64,000 bases of DNA from Paenibacillaceae bacterium (GTDB lineage: Bacteria; Bacillota; Clostridia; Lachnospirales; Lachnospiraceae). Both the position numbers and the translations under genes were made by a program. Below the pieces are notes generated by a model, which had not been told where the DNA came from, made no database searches, and saw only the letters and a program-made list of their open reading frames with translations. The stretch is from NCBI GenBank assembly GCA_015057715.1, contig SVDS01000011.1, forward strand, positions 1 through 64,000, read 5' to 3'. Positions 27,043-37,043 of this stretch are shown piece after piece. The stretch's first letter is position 1; the number at the start of each line of letters is the position of its first letter.

Positions 27043-28177
27043 TGAATTACAGGAATGCTCCTTAGGAGATAAGGATAATATACTATCCTCTACCGCCTGC
27101 AGAGATAATTTCATCAATTTGTCGATGATGTGGAGGGTAAGAAATAACACTGATGGTGATTTAGTAAACTACAGTAAAATTGACAGAGAAAAGGCATTTC
27201 CAGAACTTTTAAATACCCTTTTTCTTTTCACGCCTGTGATATCTACCACATTTGCGTCCGTACAGACTTTCCTAGCAGATATTAAAGAACCAGGTAAAAT
27301 AGGACTGCTAATAATAGATGAAGCCGGACAGGCCGCTCCGCACATGGCTGCTGGTGCTTTTTTCCGATCTAGAAAAGCAATCATTGTGGGAGATCCAAGA
27401 CAAGTAGAGCCTGTAGTAACAAATGACGCTGACCATATAAAAACGGTCTTCTCCAACGAGAATCTAAAACCCTACACTTCAAAGCATATCTCCGTGCAGG
27501 AATTTGCTGACCGCATCAATCAATATGGTACCTATCTAAAGGGTCTAAATGAAAATGACTCAGGCACGTGGGTAGGCTGCCCTCTGATTGTACACAGAAG
27601 ATGTATTAACCCTATGTTCCGAATCTCCAACCACATATCGTACGGAGATTTCATGAAGTTAAAAACCGCCCCGCCCAAACCGGAGTTAGTAAATAAATTC
27701 TTATTTGATAAGGCAAAATGGCTGGATGTACCGGGAACAGAAAAAGATACACAGGGAAAAAATCATTATGTAGTAAAACAGGGGGAGGAGGTCTGCGAAC
27801 TAATTGCAGAAAGCTTCCGAAGATACACCCGCGCACCAGACTTGTTTGTGATCTCACCATTTAAGTCCGTTATATCTGGTATTGTTAAGCAGTTAGAGGC
27901 ATGTACGGAATTGTCCGAATACGGAGACGTTTTGGAAGACTGGTGTCTTGATAACTGCGGCACCGTCCACAAATTCCAGGGAAAAGAGGCCGCAGAAGTA
28001 ATCTTTGTATTGGGATGTGACAGGAACTCTTTAGGAGCCGTCAGATGGGTGAATAGCAATATTGTAAATGTCGCCGTCACCAGAGCCAAATACCGGATCT
28101 ATGTCATTGGAGACAGTGAGGTGTGGAGGCATTCGAAATATGTGGAAATCTTGCGGGAGGGGCTTTCTAAATCGTAA
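27043..28177 (+). pseudogene. Truncated superfamily 1 (Upf1/AAA_12-like) helicase C-terminal portion
   Basis: Walker B-like LLIIDEAGQAAP, IVGDPRQVEPV, TVHKFQGKEAAEVIFVLG, NVAVTRAKYRIYVIGD; no Walker A; reading frame runs upstream of the TTG 27119 start into the hcp junction. Confidence 0.8.
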
Positions 28178-28429
28178 GCACTTGCTGTAACATTAGGACA
28201 ATTAGAATATTTCCCTCTAAGACCTGTTCTTGAACAACAAATGTCGTAGCATTTAAAAGGCTCTAGATCTCAAATAAGCATATCTCTAATGACTCCGGTA
28301 TAGTCCTTATACTTAGGCAAACCGTTTACTTTTATGCCCTGTTCTTGTATAATACAATTATAATCTTTACCAAGATACTTATAAGTAATTTAAGTACCAA
28401 AGATAATAAGAAGGAGTACGTATATTATT

Positions 28430-29350
28430 ATGAAAGAAACAGCTTTAGTTATTATGGCTGCCGGAATCGGAAGCCGGTTTGGCGGAGGCATTAAACAGTT
28501 GGAACCTGTGGGACCAAGTGGCGAAATTATTATGGACTATTCCATATATGACGCACTGGAAGCTGGCTTTAACAAAATTGTCTTTATAATACGAAAAGAC
28601 TTAGAAAAAGATTTTATAGAAATAATTGGAAATCGTATTGAACAGATTGCTCCCGTAGAATATGCATATCAAGAACTGGACAATCTCCCAAATGGATTTA
28701 CTAAGCCAGATTATCGCACCAAACCTTGGGGCACCGGCCACGCTCTCCTTTGTGCCAAGGATTTAATTCACGATCCTTTTGTTGTAATCAATGCCGATGA
28801 TTATTACGGAAAAGAAGGCTTTGTTAAAATCCACGATTATCTCGTTAAACAGATGGATTCCACAACAGAATACCTGGATATATGCATGGCGGGATTCCAG
28901 CTTGGGAACACTCTGAGTGAAAATGGAGGTGTTACGCGAGGTGTATGTGAAATAAAAAAAGACGGTACTCTAACAAGGGTGACAGAGACTTATGAAATTA
29001 AGGGACAAGCTGAATTAGCTACTGGAAAAACAGAAAACGGAACTTCCGTCGAAATATCTTTAGATCAAAATGTTTCTATGAATATGTGGGGTCTCTCTCC
29101 TGCATTTATTAATGAACTTGAGAATGGATTTCCATTATTTTTAAGTAATATCAAAGGCGAAGACGGAAAAGCAGAATACCTGCTTCCCAAAATAGTTGAT
29201 CAGTTAATCCGATCTGGTAAAGCAAAAGTAAAAGTACTTGAAACACATGATAAATGGTTCGGTGTTACTTATAAAGAAGATAAGCCAGCTGTTTCTTCAG
29301 CAGTTAAAAAATTAGTTACTGATGGAATATATCCAGATCATCTGTATTAG
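28430..29350 (+). CDS. Sugar-phosphate nucleotidyltransferase-like protein
   Basis: LVIMAAGIGSRFGGGIKQL...VVINADDYYG. Confidence 0.85.
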   Translation: MKETALVIMAAGIGSRFGGGIKQLEPVGPSGEIIMDYSIYDALEAGFNKIVFIIRKDLEKDFIEIIGNRIEQIAPVEYAYQELDNLPNGFTKPDYRTKPWGTGHALLCAKDLIHDPFVVINADDYYGKEGFVKIHDYLVKQMDSTTEYLDICMAGFQLGNTLSENGGVTRGVCEIKKDGTLTRVTETYEIKGQAELATGKTENGTSVEISLDQNVSMNMWGLSPAFINELENGFPLFLSNIKGEDGKAEYLLPKIVDQLIRSGKAKVKVLETHDKWFGVTYKEDKPAVSSAVKKLVTDGIYPDHLY

Positions 29351-29383
29351 CAGCATTTATTAACCAAGACGAGGAGAATATAT

Positions 29384-30484
29384 ATGAAACAATATGATTA
29401 TGTTTTAGTAGGTAGTGGATTATACAATGGAGTCTTTGCTTACCTGGCTAAACAAAAAGGTAAAAAGTGTCTGGTAGTGGAAAAGAAAGATCATATTGGA
29501 GGAAATATTTACTGTGAAGAGGTAGAGGGAATTCATGTTCACCGTTATGGTGCCCACATTTTTCATACTAGTAATAAAGAAGTATGGCAATTTGTAAACG
29601 AACTTGCTGAGTTTAACCGTTATACGAATAGCCCTGTGGCTAATTTCAAAGGCGAGATGTACAATATGCCATTTAATATGAATACGTTTAGCAAAATGTG
29701 GAATATATCCACACCTGCCGAAGCAAAAGCAATTATCGAAGAACAGAAGAAATCAATAAGCGGAGAACCTGCTAATTTAGAAGAACAGGCAATCAGTCTG
29801 GTCGGAACTGATATCTATGAAAAACTGGTAAAAGGCTATACTGAAAAGCAATGGGGCAGAGACTGTAAAGACCTTCCTGCCTTTATTATAAAACGTCTTC
29901 CAGTCCGCTTTACTTACGACAACAATTACTTTAATGATTTATTTCAGGGTATTCCTATCGGTGGTTACAATGTAATTATTGATAAGCTGTTTGAAGGCTG
30001 CGATATTGAGACAGGCAAGGATTATTTGGAGCATAAGGAATATTATGACGGTCTGGGAGAAAAAATCATCTACACCGGAACCATTGACGCGTATTATGGT
30101 TACCAGTTCGGTAAACTGGAATATCGTAGTTTGAGATTTGAAAATGAAATAGTTGATACTGATAATTACCAGGGGGTTGCAGTTGTAAATTATACAGATC
30201 GTGAGACTCCTTACACCAGAGTTATCGAACACAAGCATTTTGAGTTTGGCACTCAGCCAAAATCTGTTATTACAAGAGAATACCCTGTAACCTGGAGCGA
30301 GGGTATGGAACCATACTATCCGGTTAATGACGAGCGCAATCAGGAATTGTTTTTAAAATATACAACGTTGTCAGAAAAAGAAGATCACGTAATCTTCGGA
30401 GGACGGTTAGGAGAATATAAATATTATGATATGGACAAAGTGATTGAATCTGCTATGAAGGCGGCAGAAGCAGAATTAAAATAA
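29384..30484 (+). CDS. glf: UDP-galactopyranose mutase
   Basis: VLVGSGLYNGVFAYLAKQKGKKCLVVEKKDHIGGNIYCE; HRYGAHIFHTSNKEVW; full-length Glf-like. Confidence 0.95.
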   Translation: MKQYDYVLVGSGLYNGVFAYLAKQKGKKCLVVEKKDHIGGNIYCEEVEGIHVHRYGAHIFHTSNKEVWQFVNELAEFNRYTNSPVANFKGEMYNMPFNMNTFSKMWNISTPAEAKAIIEEQKKSISGEPANLEEQAISLVGTDIYEKLVKGYTEKQWGRDCKDLPAFIIKRLPVRFTYDNNYFNDLFQGIPIGGYNVIIDKLFEGCDIETGKDYLEHKEYYDGLGEKIIYTGTIDAYYGYQFGKLEYRSLRFENEIVDTDNYQGVAVVNYTDRETPYTRVIEHKHFEFGTQPKSVITREYPVTWSEGMEPYYPVNDERNQELFLKYTTLSEKEDHVIFGGRLGEYKYYDMDKVIESAMKAAEAELK

Positions 30485-30529
30485 CCCTTGTTTTATTCAT
30501 ATCCACTTATAAAAGGTCGGTATAAGCAA

Positions 30530-31720
30530 ATGAAAGCAGTAAAAAAAGTTCTTCTAGTTACAACTGTCAGCGGCTTCGTCCCACAATTTGAGATGTCTAA
30601 CGTTCACATACTCCAAAGCATGGGGTATGAGGTTCATTATGCATCTAATTATCACACACCTTCTTATGGAACAGACAACCATAGACTGGATGGAACGGGA
30701 ATTATAAGACACCAGATTGACTTTGTTCGCAGCCCTTTTACCCTGCAGAATATTAAAGTATATAGGCAACTAAAAAAAGTGATGTCTAAGGAACGCTTTG
30801 ATCTTGTCCACTGCCATACTCCTATGGGAGGAGTTATGGCAAGGCTTGTGGCACATAGCACGAAGACAAGTCCTGTAATTTATACAGCCCACGGATTTCA
30901 CTTTTTTAAAGGTGCTTCTCTTATTAACTGGCTGTGCTATTATCCCATGGAAAAATTTCTTTCACGTTTTACAGATGAACAAATTTGCATAAATCTGGAA
31001 GATTATCAGCGAGCTAAAGAGAAGTTTCATGCAAAACACACCAGCTATATTCCTGGAGTAGGACTGGATATAAGTAAAATAAAACCATCTATTGAAATTA
31101 ATATCAAAAAACTTGAACTTGGACTGCCTACTGATCGTCTGATTCTGCTCTCCACAGGAGAGCTGATCCAACGCAAAAACCACGAAACAGTGATACGGGC
31201 AATCGGCAAATTGAAAGCAGAATGCTCTGATGTTATGAACGCCAAAAATATGAAATTTCACTATGTGATTTGTGGACACGGGAAATTAGAGGAGTATTTA
31301 AAAAGGCTAGCACAAGAACTCCAAGTTAATGACTGTATCTCATTTCTGGGGTATCGTGAAGATATGATGGAAATTTATCAAATTGCAGATCTATTCCTAT
31401 TTCCTTCCTACCAGGAAGGGTTACCCATGGCATTACTGGAAGCCATGGCCTACGGTCTCCCTGTGATCTGTTCTGATATACGAGGAAGCCGTGATTTGAT
31501 GAGAAAAAATGCAAATGCTCCTTTAGATCAATGTGATGGTGGAATATTGATAGCAAAGGCTGATGATGTACCAGCTTATAGTAATGCGATTCAACAGCTT
31601 TTATGTGACCGCAGAAAGAGACAGGAGATGGGCAATATAAATAGCTTGCGTGCCACAGAATTCAGCATTAAAAACGTCAAGGAATCCATGGAAAAAATAT
31701 ACCGCATGCTATTAACTTAA
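30530..31720 (+). CDS. Glycosyltransferase family 4 protein
   Basis: HCHTPMGGVMARL, LLSTGELIQRKNHETVIRA, LFPSYQEGLPMALLEAMAYGLPVI; MKAVKK start preferred over the 30488 ORF start. Confidence 0.9.
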   Translation: MKAVKKVLLVTTVSGFVPQFEMSNVHILQSMGYEVHYASNYHTPSYGTDNHRLDGTGIIRHQIDFVRSPFTLQNIKVYRQLKKVMSKERFDLVHCHTPMGGVMARLVAHSTKTSPVIYTAHGFHFFKGASLINWLCYYPMEKFLSRFTDEQICINLEDYQRAKEKFHAKHTSYIPGVGLDISKIKPSIEINIKKLELGLPTDRLILLSTGELIQRKNHETVIRAIGKLKAECSDVMNAKNMKFHYVICGHGKLEEYLKRLAQELQVNDCISFLGYREDMMEIYQIADLFLFPSYQEGLPMALLEAMAYGLPVICSDIRGSRDLMRKNANAPLDQCDGGILIAKADDVPAYSNAIQQLLCDRRKRQEMGNINSLRATEFSIKNVKESMEKIYRMLLT

Positions 31721-31751
31721 ATTTAGTATTTATTTTTCTTACTTTTATCGC

Positions 31752-31794
31752 TATAGCTGTTTCTGATAATTCACTTTATTCTGAAACAGCTATA
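31752..31794. terminator. Bidirectional terminator between convergent genes
   Basis: Perfect 12-bp arms tatagctgtttc ... gaaacagctata flanked by T-rich and A-rich runs. Confidence 0.8.
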
Positions 31795-31821
31795 TAAAAA
31801 TTAATATACTAAAGATTAACT

Positions 31822-33198
31822 TTAGAGCATTATACAACCAATTATATTTTTATTTATACTTGTAATAGTCTCTAATTCATTATATATCATATTATATTTT
31901 GATACCCCCACTGTTTCGACGAGAATTATTCCATCCGCCTTTAGCAGTTTAGTTAAGGTTTCTGGATATTTATTCATATCTCCAGCTGACTCGAACCTCA
32001 AATCAGGTAACCTTTCTCTCAAATTCGCTGTAATTTTATTTATATCATCTGCTCCTGCAGTCCCCGTTAATAATATCAACTGCTTTTTCTGTGTATAAAT
32101 TTCAATGTTAGCAACAATTCTATCATATACAGCTGCATCACTAACATACTCTACTCCCTCTAGTTTATCCAGCAAGCAGTCTATTTTTAGAAAAGCTCTT
32201 TTTTCCCTTTTTCTTATAAAGTTACCCAGATTTTTTATACCAAAACGTATTTTTAAATCTCCAGATTTATAGACTCTATTGTTTAGAAAAAATGAGATAC
32301 AGGCTAAAAAACATGCCAAAAATCCGCCCACTATACCACCTAAAACTACAGATTTTATACCTGATTTTACAATGACTTTGAGAGATATATTAGCAGGTGT
32401 TTGTGGCTCCTTTAATTCCTCCAGTTTTCTTTCTGTATCTTCCAAGCTTTGACGAGTAGAGGTTAGGCTCTCTATTTTGTTTTTTTGAGCCTCTGCAAGA
32501 TCTGGATCAGCCTTCGTACTTAGATTCTGATTCATAACTACCATACTATGTCCACCTAAATTCTGCTGTACATACGGATATTTGTTATTCAGGCTTTTTA
32601 ATATCACACTTAAAATTTCCTGTGCCCCAGCCTCATCTTTATTTGTAACTGTAATCGTCAGCATATTAGATTGATAGTCTGGTATAACGCGAATCAATTC
32701 TTTTAAGTATTTTAAATCTAAGCCTTTTTCTTTCGAAAAATTTTGTAATTCAATTCCTTTTTTAATTGCAGACTCGTAAGCTTTTAGCACACTATCTGCA
32801 GGATCAGAGTCATATGCGTTTTTTTTACTTTCCTTTTCAGTGTCATCAATTTTAATAAATACGTCTGCTGATGCAACCCATTTATTATAAGGATCAATTT
32901 TCTGTAAGATTGAATTTGCCTGATATAATTCCGCATTCTGAATATTAGCTGTTAAATTTTGAATGCTTAATTCTAATGTATTCTTTTTTTGTTCATAGTC
33001 TTTCTCATCTTCCTCATATTTCATTTCAATACTTGCTATATAGTCTTTGTTCTGTTGCATTAACAGTCCTTTTCCCAACTTATATCCCCCTACAAGAACT
33101 GCCAGAATCAGAGCAGTTGTTAACACTATACGCCAATTATGTAAAACATAAAAAAACAGATCTTTTAAATCAATCTCCTGTTCATTAGTTTGTTCCAT
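31822..33198 (-). CDS. Wzz/YveK-like polysaccharide chain-length determinant with degenerate BY-kinase-like cytoplasmic domain
   Basis: IDLKDLFFYVLHNWRIVLTTALIL N-terminus, coiled-coil, second TM (VVLGGIVGGFLACFLACISFFL), C-terminal Rossmann-like region. Confidence 0.85.
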   Translation of the reverse strand: MEQTNEQEIDLKDLFFYVLHNWRIVLTTALILAVLVGGYKLGKGLLMQQNKDYIASIEMKYEEDEKDYEQKKNTLELSIQNLTANIQNAELYQANSILQKIDPYNKWVASADVFIKIDDTEKESKKNAYDSDPADSVLKAYESAIKKGIELQNFSKEKGLDLKYLKELIRVIPDYQSNMLTITVTNKDEAGAQEILSVILKSLNNKYPYVQQNLGGHSMVVMNQNLSTKADPDLAEAQKNKIESLTSTRQSLEDTERKLEELKEPQTPANISLKVIVKSGIKSVVLGGIVGGFLACFLACISFFLNNRVYKSGDLKIRFGIKNLGNFIRKREKRAFLKIDCLLDKLEGVEYVSDAAVYDRIVANIEIYTQKKQLILLTGTAGADDINKITANLRERLPDLRFESAGDMNKYPETLTKLLKADGIILVETVGVSKYNMIYNELETITSINKNIIGCIML

Positions 33199-33225
33199 TC
33201 TTTTCTCCTTATCACAATTTATTAA

Positions 33226-34644
33226 TCATCTTGATCCTTTTCCAGTCAAAACGACCCACAATGTCAATATAAGTATTTTGATATCCTTTAAAATGGTCCA
33301 ATCATCAATATATTGCATATCTAATTTGATAACTTCATCAAAATCCTTAATATCACTTCTTCCGCTAATTTGCCATAGGCCTGTCAAGCCAGGTGTCATG
33401 CTTAGCCGACATTTATGCTTTACTTCATATCGTTCATATTCATCCACAGTTGGCGGACGAGTTCCAACGAGACTCATGTCACCTCTAAGAACGTTCCAAA
33501 ACTGTGGAAGTTCATCAATACTTGTTTTACGAATGAAACGACCTATCTTTGTTATTCTTGGATCATCTTCTAATTTAAACATCAGTCCTATTACTTCATT
33601 CTTTTCCATTAAATACTTTTTTCTTTGTTCAGCATCTTGATACATAGACCGAAATTTATAGAAAGTGAATTTACGTCCGTTTTTTCCAATCCGAGTCTGT
33701 CCAAAAAACACAGGACCTGGCGATTCCATCTTTATTATCGGAGCAATAAATATTGTAGCAATTCCTAGAATTAAGATTCCTACAATACTTCCAACAACAT
33801 CTAGAATTCTTTTGAGCACCATCTGTCTAGTAGAAAAAATGTTTCTTGCGAATGTGACTACTGCATATTTTCCAACACGGTTAAGGGTCTTTTTTCCTAC
33901 AGATGAAATATTAAATATATCAATATTCACATCTACTATAATCCCCATCCCCTCCATATCCGATATCCATTGCTGTAGTATAGGGTCAGTTATAATTGTT
34001 GAATCATAGATAAAAATCTCATCTACATTATTATGGATTACGTAATCAATTAAACTGGATTTATTTGCTACAATAGGCACCCCACATACAGCTTTTCCAA
34101 TAAGGGATTTATCCGTTAAAACGACACCAGTCAGAACTCGGCTCCATTCGTTATATTCAACTAAATTTTCAATTACTTTATCAGCTTGTTTTGACGTAGT
34201 TACTAAAAGCATCCGATTACTATATTTACTAGTTTTAAAAACTTTAATCATGAATTGTTTAAATATAATTCTTCCACTAAAAGTAAGAAAAATATTTATA
34301 ACCATAAAGTAACCATAAACCAAACGAGAAAGTTCACTGCTTCTATGTATAAGAAATAACATAACCACCCAAAGAACAGAGAAAATAATTTGCGATCGTA
34401 TTATAGATACCATTTCTTCAAAATATCCTCTTCGAAAGAAATGTCTAGTAAAATCACCAAAAATGTGGTTAAGGCCATAAAGCATTGATATTGACACTAT
34501 CTGCCACAACTGATCACCATAATCATAAATACCATAAACAATTCCATATCGCATTCTCAAAGCAATTCCAAAACTTATCCATATACAGAGAATGTCAATC
34601 AATAATATAAACATATTCTCAATGGATTTTCTCTTTTGATACAT
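33226..34644 (-). CDS. Exopolysaccharide polyprenyl glycosylphosphotransferase
   Basis: FYKFRSMYQDAE, IRKTSIDELPQFWNVLRGDMSLVGTRPPT, PGLTGLWQISGRSDI. Confidence 0.94.
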   Translation of the reverse strand: MYQKRKSIENMFILLIDILCIWISFGIALRMRYGIVYGIYDYGDQLWQIVSISMLYGLNHIFGDFTRHFFRRGYFEEMVSIIRSQIIFSVLWVVMLFLIHRSSELSRLVYGYFMVINIFLTFSGRIIFKQFMIKVFKTSKYSNRMLLVTTSKQADKVIENLVEYNEWSRVLTGVVLTDKSLIGKAVCGVPIVANKSSLIDYVIHNNVDEIFIYDSTIITDPILQQWISDMEGMGIIVDVNIDIFNISSVGKKTLNRVGKYAVVTFARNIFSTRQMVLKRILDVVGSIVGILILGIATIFIAPIIKMESPGPVFFGQTRIGKNGRKFTFYKFRSMYQDAEQRKKYLMEKNEVIGLMFKLEDDPRITKIGRFIRKTSIDELPQFWNVLRGDMSLVGTRPPTVDEYERYEVKHKCRLSMTPGLTGLWQISGRSDIKDFDEVIKLDMQYIDDWTILKDIKILILTLWVVLTGKGSR

Positions 34645-34881
34645 ATGACAAGTCTCCTTTATCTATATTATAAACTAGTATTAGATCGTGGTTAAAAATG
34701 CAAAGTAGATAATCAGTTAATATATATTTTCATTAAATATATATTACGCATGTAATAAAATTCAAATTAACTATTATATCAAAGGCAATATTATTCTATT
34801 TCCACAATCTTCTCCGGTTGATTAGTGGTGCCGGAATTTGCGATGGTAATATATATGACAATTCCGTATACTCTTTATATA

Positions 34882-35400
34882 TCACTCAACTTCATACCAA
34901 ATATATTCATCTATTTGCTGATCTGTATAACACCCAGAATACCGTACGCTATTAAGTAGTTCACTATTTTTTATATCTATACGTTGATAATTATTTTTGT
35001 CATAAAATCTGACTGCTCGACTATTAATTCCATTTACGCACCAGTAGATTTTATTTAAACCCAAATCCTCCAGTCCAATTCTTATTATTTCTGCCATTCC
35101 ATTTTTAGATAAATTTTTACCCATAGCCTTTTTTCGAATTGTAATTGCAAATTCTGCATCATTCTTTGTAATATGCTTAAGGCTCACCGTCCCCATATAT
35201 TCATCTGATTCATCTACAATTGCTAGATGCATTTCTTTTGATGTATCCTGGGATTGTTCAATAAATTCCACACAATCTTTTAAACTTTTTGATGTAAAAT
35301 TTGTTTGTAAATCTCTAATAATTTCTGTATCATGCATCCACTCAAGCATTAATGGAGCATCCTTTAATTCTAATTTTCTCAACTTCATTTTCAATCCCAA
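34882..35400 (-). CDS. GNAT family N-acetyltransferase
   Basis: LRKLELKDAPLMLEWMHD...RKKAMGKNLSKNGMAEIIRIGLEDLGLNKIY...NSRAVRFYDKNNY. Confidence 0.85.
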   Translation of the reverse strand: MGLKMKLRKLELKDAPLMLEWMHDTEIIRDLQTNFTSKSLKDCVEFIEQSQDTSKEMHLAIVDESDEYMGTVSLKHITKNDAEFAITIRKKAMGKNLSKNGMAEIIRIGLEDLGLNKIYWCVNGINSRAVRFYDKNNYQRIDIKNSELLNSVRYSGCYTDQQIDEYIWYEVE

Positions 35401-35489
35401 TCTCGTACATTTTTAGATCCACTCTATATATAAGTAGACCTTAATTATCTTTTGATTTGACTATATAATCATCATGTTACCAAATAAAT

Positions 35490-36584
35490 TTAAAACTCGT
35501 TAATTTTTTCTATAACATATTGCACTTCTTCATCTGTCATGCCATAAAACATTGGAAGACTTAGCTCCGTTGCACTAATTTCTTCAGCTATAGGAAAATC
35601 ACCTTGTTTATATCCTAAATCTTTATAACATTCCTGCATATGAATAGGAATAGGATAATGTTTATTTGTTCCAATCCCTGCATCATTTAAAAATTTCTCT
35701 AACTCTGCTCTCTTCTGACTTCGTATTCCATAAATATGATATACCGAGACGGCACCTTCAATAACATATGGTTTAATAACTTTAATATTATTTATACCTT
35801 CATTATATTTTTGTGCAATCAATCTTCTATTTTCATTTACTTTTTCTAGACTTGGGAGTTTGGCAGATAGAAATGCCGCTTGCAACTCATCCAATCGTGA
35901 ATTATTTCCCTTGTAAATATGATGGTATTTAAAATCTGATCCATAATTGCCAAATGCCCTGACCTTATCCGAGAGTTCTTTATTTTGCGTAACAACAGCA
36001 CCTGCGTCACCAAGTGCACCTAAATTTTTTCCCGGATAAAAACTGAATCCAGCGGCATCACCAAAAGATCCTATTTTCTTTCCTTTATATATTGCACCAT
36101 GAGCTTGCGCACAATCTTCCACTACAAAAAGATTATATTTATTAGCTATTTCCATTATTGCTTCCATATGGCACGGCTGGCCATATAAATGAACTGGTAT
36201 TATTGCTTTAGTTTTATCAGTAATCGCTGCTTCAATTCTATTTGGGTCAATATTAAAAGTTCGGATATCAGGTTCAACAAAGATTGGTTTGGCACCTATA
36301 TATGTTACAGCTAAAGCGGTTGCTATATATGTGTTTGAAGGAATTATTACTTGATCTCCTTCTTTAACGCCAAGTGCCTTGAGTAATAGCATTAGAGCAT
36401 CCAACCCATTCCCTACACCAACACAATAGTTTGTACCGCAATATTCAGCAAACATTTTTTCAAACGATTCATTTTCAACGCCTTCAATATACCATGATCT
36501 TTTATAAACTCGTTCAAATGCTTCTCTTAAATTAGCATCTAGTTCATGTTCTAATGGTAAAAAGCTCACGAATGGTATCTTCAT
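35490..36584 (-). CDS. DegT/DnrJ/EryC1 aminotransferase (FdtB/QdtB-like)
   Basis: [59 protein letters not shown]. Confidence 0.93.
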   Translation of the reverse strand: MKIPFVSFLPLEHELDANLREAFERVYKRSWYIEGVENESFEKMFAEYCGTNYCVGVGNGLDALMLLLKALGVKEGDQVIIPSNTYIATALAVTYIGAKPIFVEPDIRTFNIDPNRIEAAITDKTKAIIPVHLYGQPCHMEAIMEIANKYNLFVVEDCAQAHGAIYKGKKIGSFGDAAGFSFYPGKNLGALGDAGAVVTQNKELSDKVRAFGNYGSDFKYHHIYKGNNSRLDELQAAFLSAKLPSLEKVNENRRLIAQKYNEGINNIKVIKPYVIEGAVSVYHIYGIRSQKRAELEKFLNDAGIGTNKHYPIPIHMQECYKDLGYKQGDFPIAEEISATELSLPMFYGMTDEEVQYVIEKINEF

Positions 36585-37016
36585 TTATACAGCCCCCTCA
36601 ACAATAGTGGTATCTCTACAGTTTTTTACAAATTCAAGAAACTCCTCATAACTACGAATATAATCTAATTCATCATATAATTCTGATGCCAAAACCATAA
36701 GAACAGCATCAGGAGAAAAATCATACATCTCTCTCCACATATTATTTGAAACGTATAGTCCTTCATATGGTTTCTCTAACGGAACAACTTTTTTTTCTTT
36801 ACCGTTATCTAGCCTAATTTTACAACTTCCATGAATACATATCAATATCTGCTGTAAAGACTTATGTGCGTGGAATCCTCTTATTACACCAGTTGCAGTA
36901 TCATACATATAATAAACTCTCTTAATTTTAAAAGGAATATCTTTAAATTCTTCTAGAGCAACTAGTTGTCCTCTTTCATCACCATGTGGTTGAAAAACAT
37001 ATTTAATTACTTGCAT
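36585..37016 (-). CDS. FdtA/QdtA-family cupin (dTDP-sugar 3,4-ketoisomerase-like)
   Basis: GDERGQLVALEEFKDIPFKIKRVYYMYDT...RGFHAHKSLQQ. Confidence 0.92.
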   Translation of the reverse strand: MQVIKYVFQPHGDERGQLVALEEFKDIPFKIKRVYYMYDTATGVIRGFHAHKSLQQILICIHGSCKIRLDNGKEKKVVPLEKPYEGLYVSNNMWREMYDFSPDAVLMVLASELYDELDYIRSYEEFLEFVKNCRDTTIVEGAV

Positions 37017-37043
37017 TACGCAAAATCTCCTTACATCAAATTA

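Noticed and set aside
27169-28089. Minus-strand ORFs opposite the helicase fragment
   Set aside because: Helicase motifs on the plus strand are clear; antisense ORFs lack recognisable features.
28178-28429. Possible extra gene or regulatory RNA between the helicase fragment and the nucleotidyltransferase
   Set aside because: No convincing ORF or stable nested structure seen by eye; likely degraded sequence plus promoter.
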